From assembly GCA_002221725.1 (NCBI GenBank), contig NJFT01000400.1, positions 1 to 16,963 on the forward strand: 16,963 bases of DNA, in the 5' to 3' direction. Below are positions 16,944-16,963 of this stretch, piece by piece (within the stretch, counting starts at the first letter, position 1; each line of letters opens with the position of its first letter). The notes below the pieces were generated by a model. The model made no database searches, was not told the DNA's origin, and saw nothing but the letters and a program-made list of their open reading frames with translations. The translations under genes and the position numbers were made by a program. This DNA is from Scedosporium boydii (Eukaryota > Ascomycota > Sordariomycetes > Microascales > Microascaceae).

Positions 16944-16963
16944 TTTTTTTTTTTTTTTTTTTT
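16944..16963 (+). repeat. T20 run at window end
   Basis: The window ends in 20 consecutive T. It may be a genuine poly(dT) tract or the ragged end of an assembled contig. Confidence 0.7.

Overview
The window is eukaryotic and looks like a filamentous ascomycete, most likely Eurotiales (Aspergillus/Penicillium type). The genes carry short 50-93 bp GT...AG introns. The families are typical of moulds: a Zn2Cys6 regulator, a processive family 2 glycosyltransferase, a hormone-sensitive-lipase-type esterase and a classical SDR. The TACGGAGTA-like word common in those genomes recurs between genes. There is no bacterial operon structure, CRISPR array or prophage. The species cannot be named from the sequence alone.

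Layout: 1-1139 holds no gene I can recognise. A decayed esterase gene (2180-1140, minus) diverges from an intact four-exon short-chain dehydrogenase (2721-3767, plus); a run of tandem palindromes lies between them. After about 870 bp containing short repeats comes a multi-membrane GT2 glycosyltransferase (6264-4639, minus) broken by one in-frame TAA. A 2 kb gene-free stretch follows. Next are a two-exon single-pass membrane protein with a Cys-rich outer domain (9115-8237, minus), a small relic of a GH18 chitinase (about 9886-10016, plus) and a single-exon protein with a T5orf172 (GIY-YIG-like) domain and C-terminal hydrophobic segments (11901-10351, minus). A 1.1 kb divergent spacer leads to a three-exon Zn2Cys6 transcription factor (13005-15092, plus). 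Beyond it lie a decayed C-terminal half of an amino-acid transporter (about 15249-15956, plus), a tRNA-His(GTG) gene (16290-16219, minus), and two doubtful remnants before a terminal run of 20 T.

How the genes work together: I see no coherent pathway. The esterase/SDR pair and the Zn2Cys6 factor are the sort of genes found in fungal accessory or catabolic clusters, but there is no backbone enzyme here. The main theme is decay: at least four recognisable protein-coding loci are broken in different ways within 17 kb, next to apparently intact accessory genes. I do not find a convincing new biological system. The least explained items are the palindrome block at 2331-2435, a short GGGAAA-GCCCACAACGACC-like motif repeated around the SDR gene, and the T5orf172 protein with its long low-complexity N-terminus, domain insertion and hydrophobic tail.
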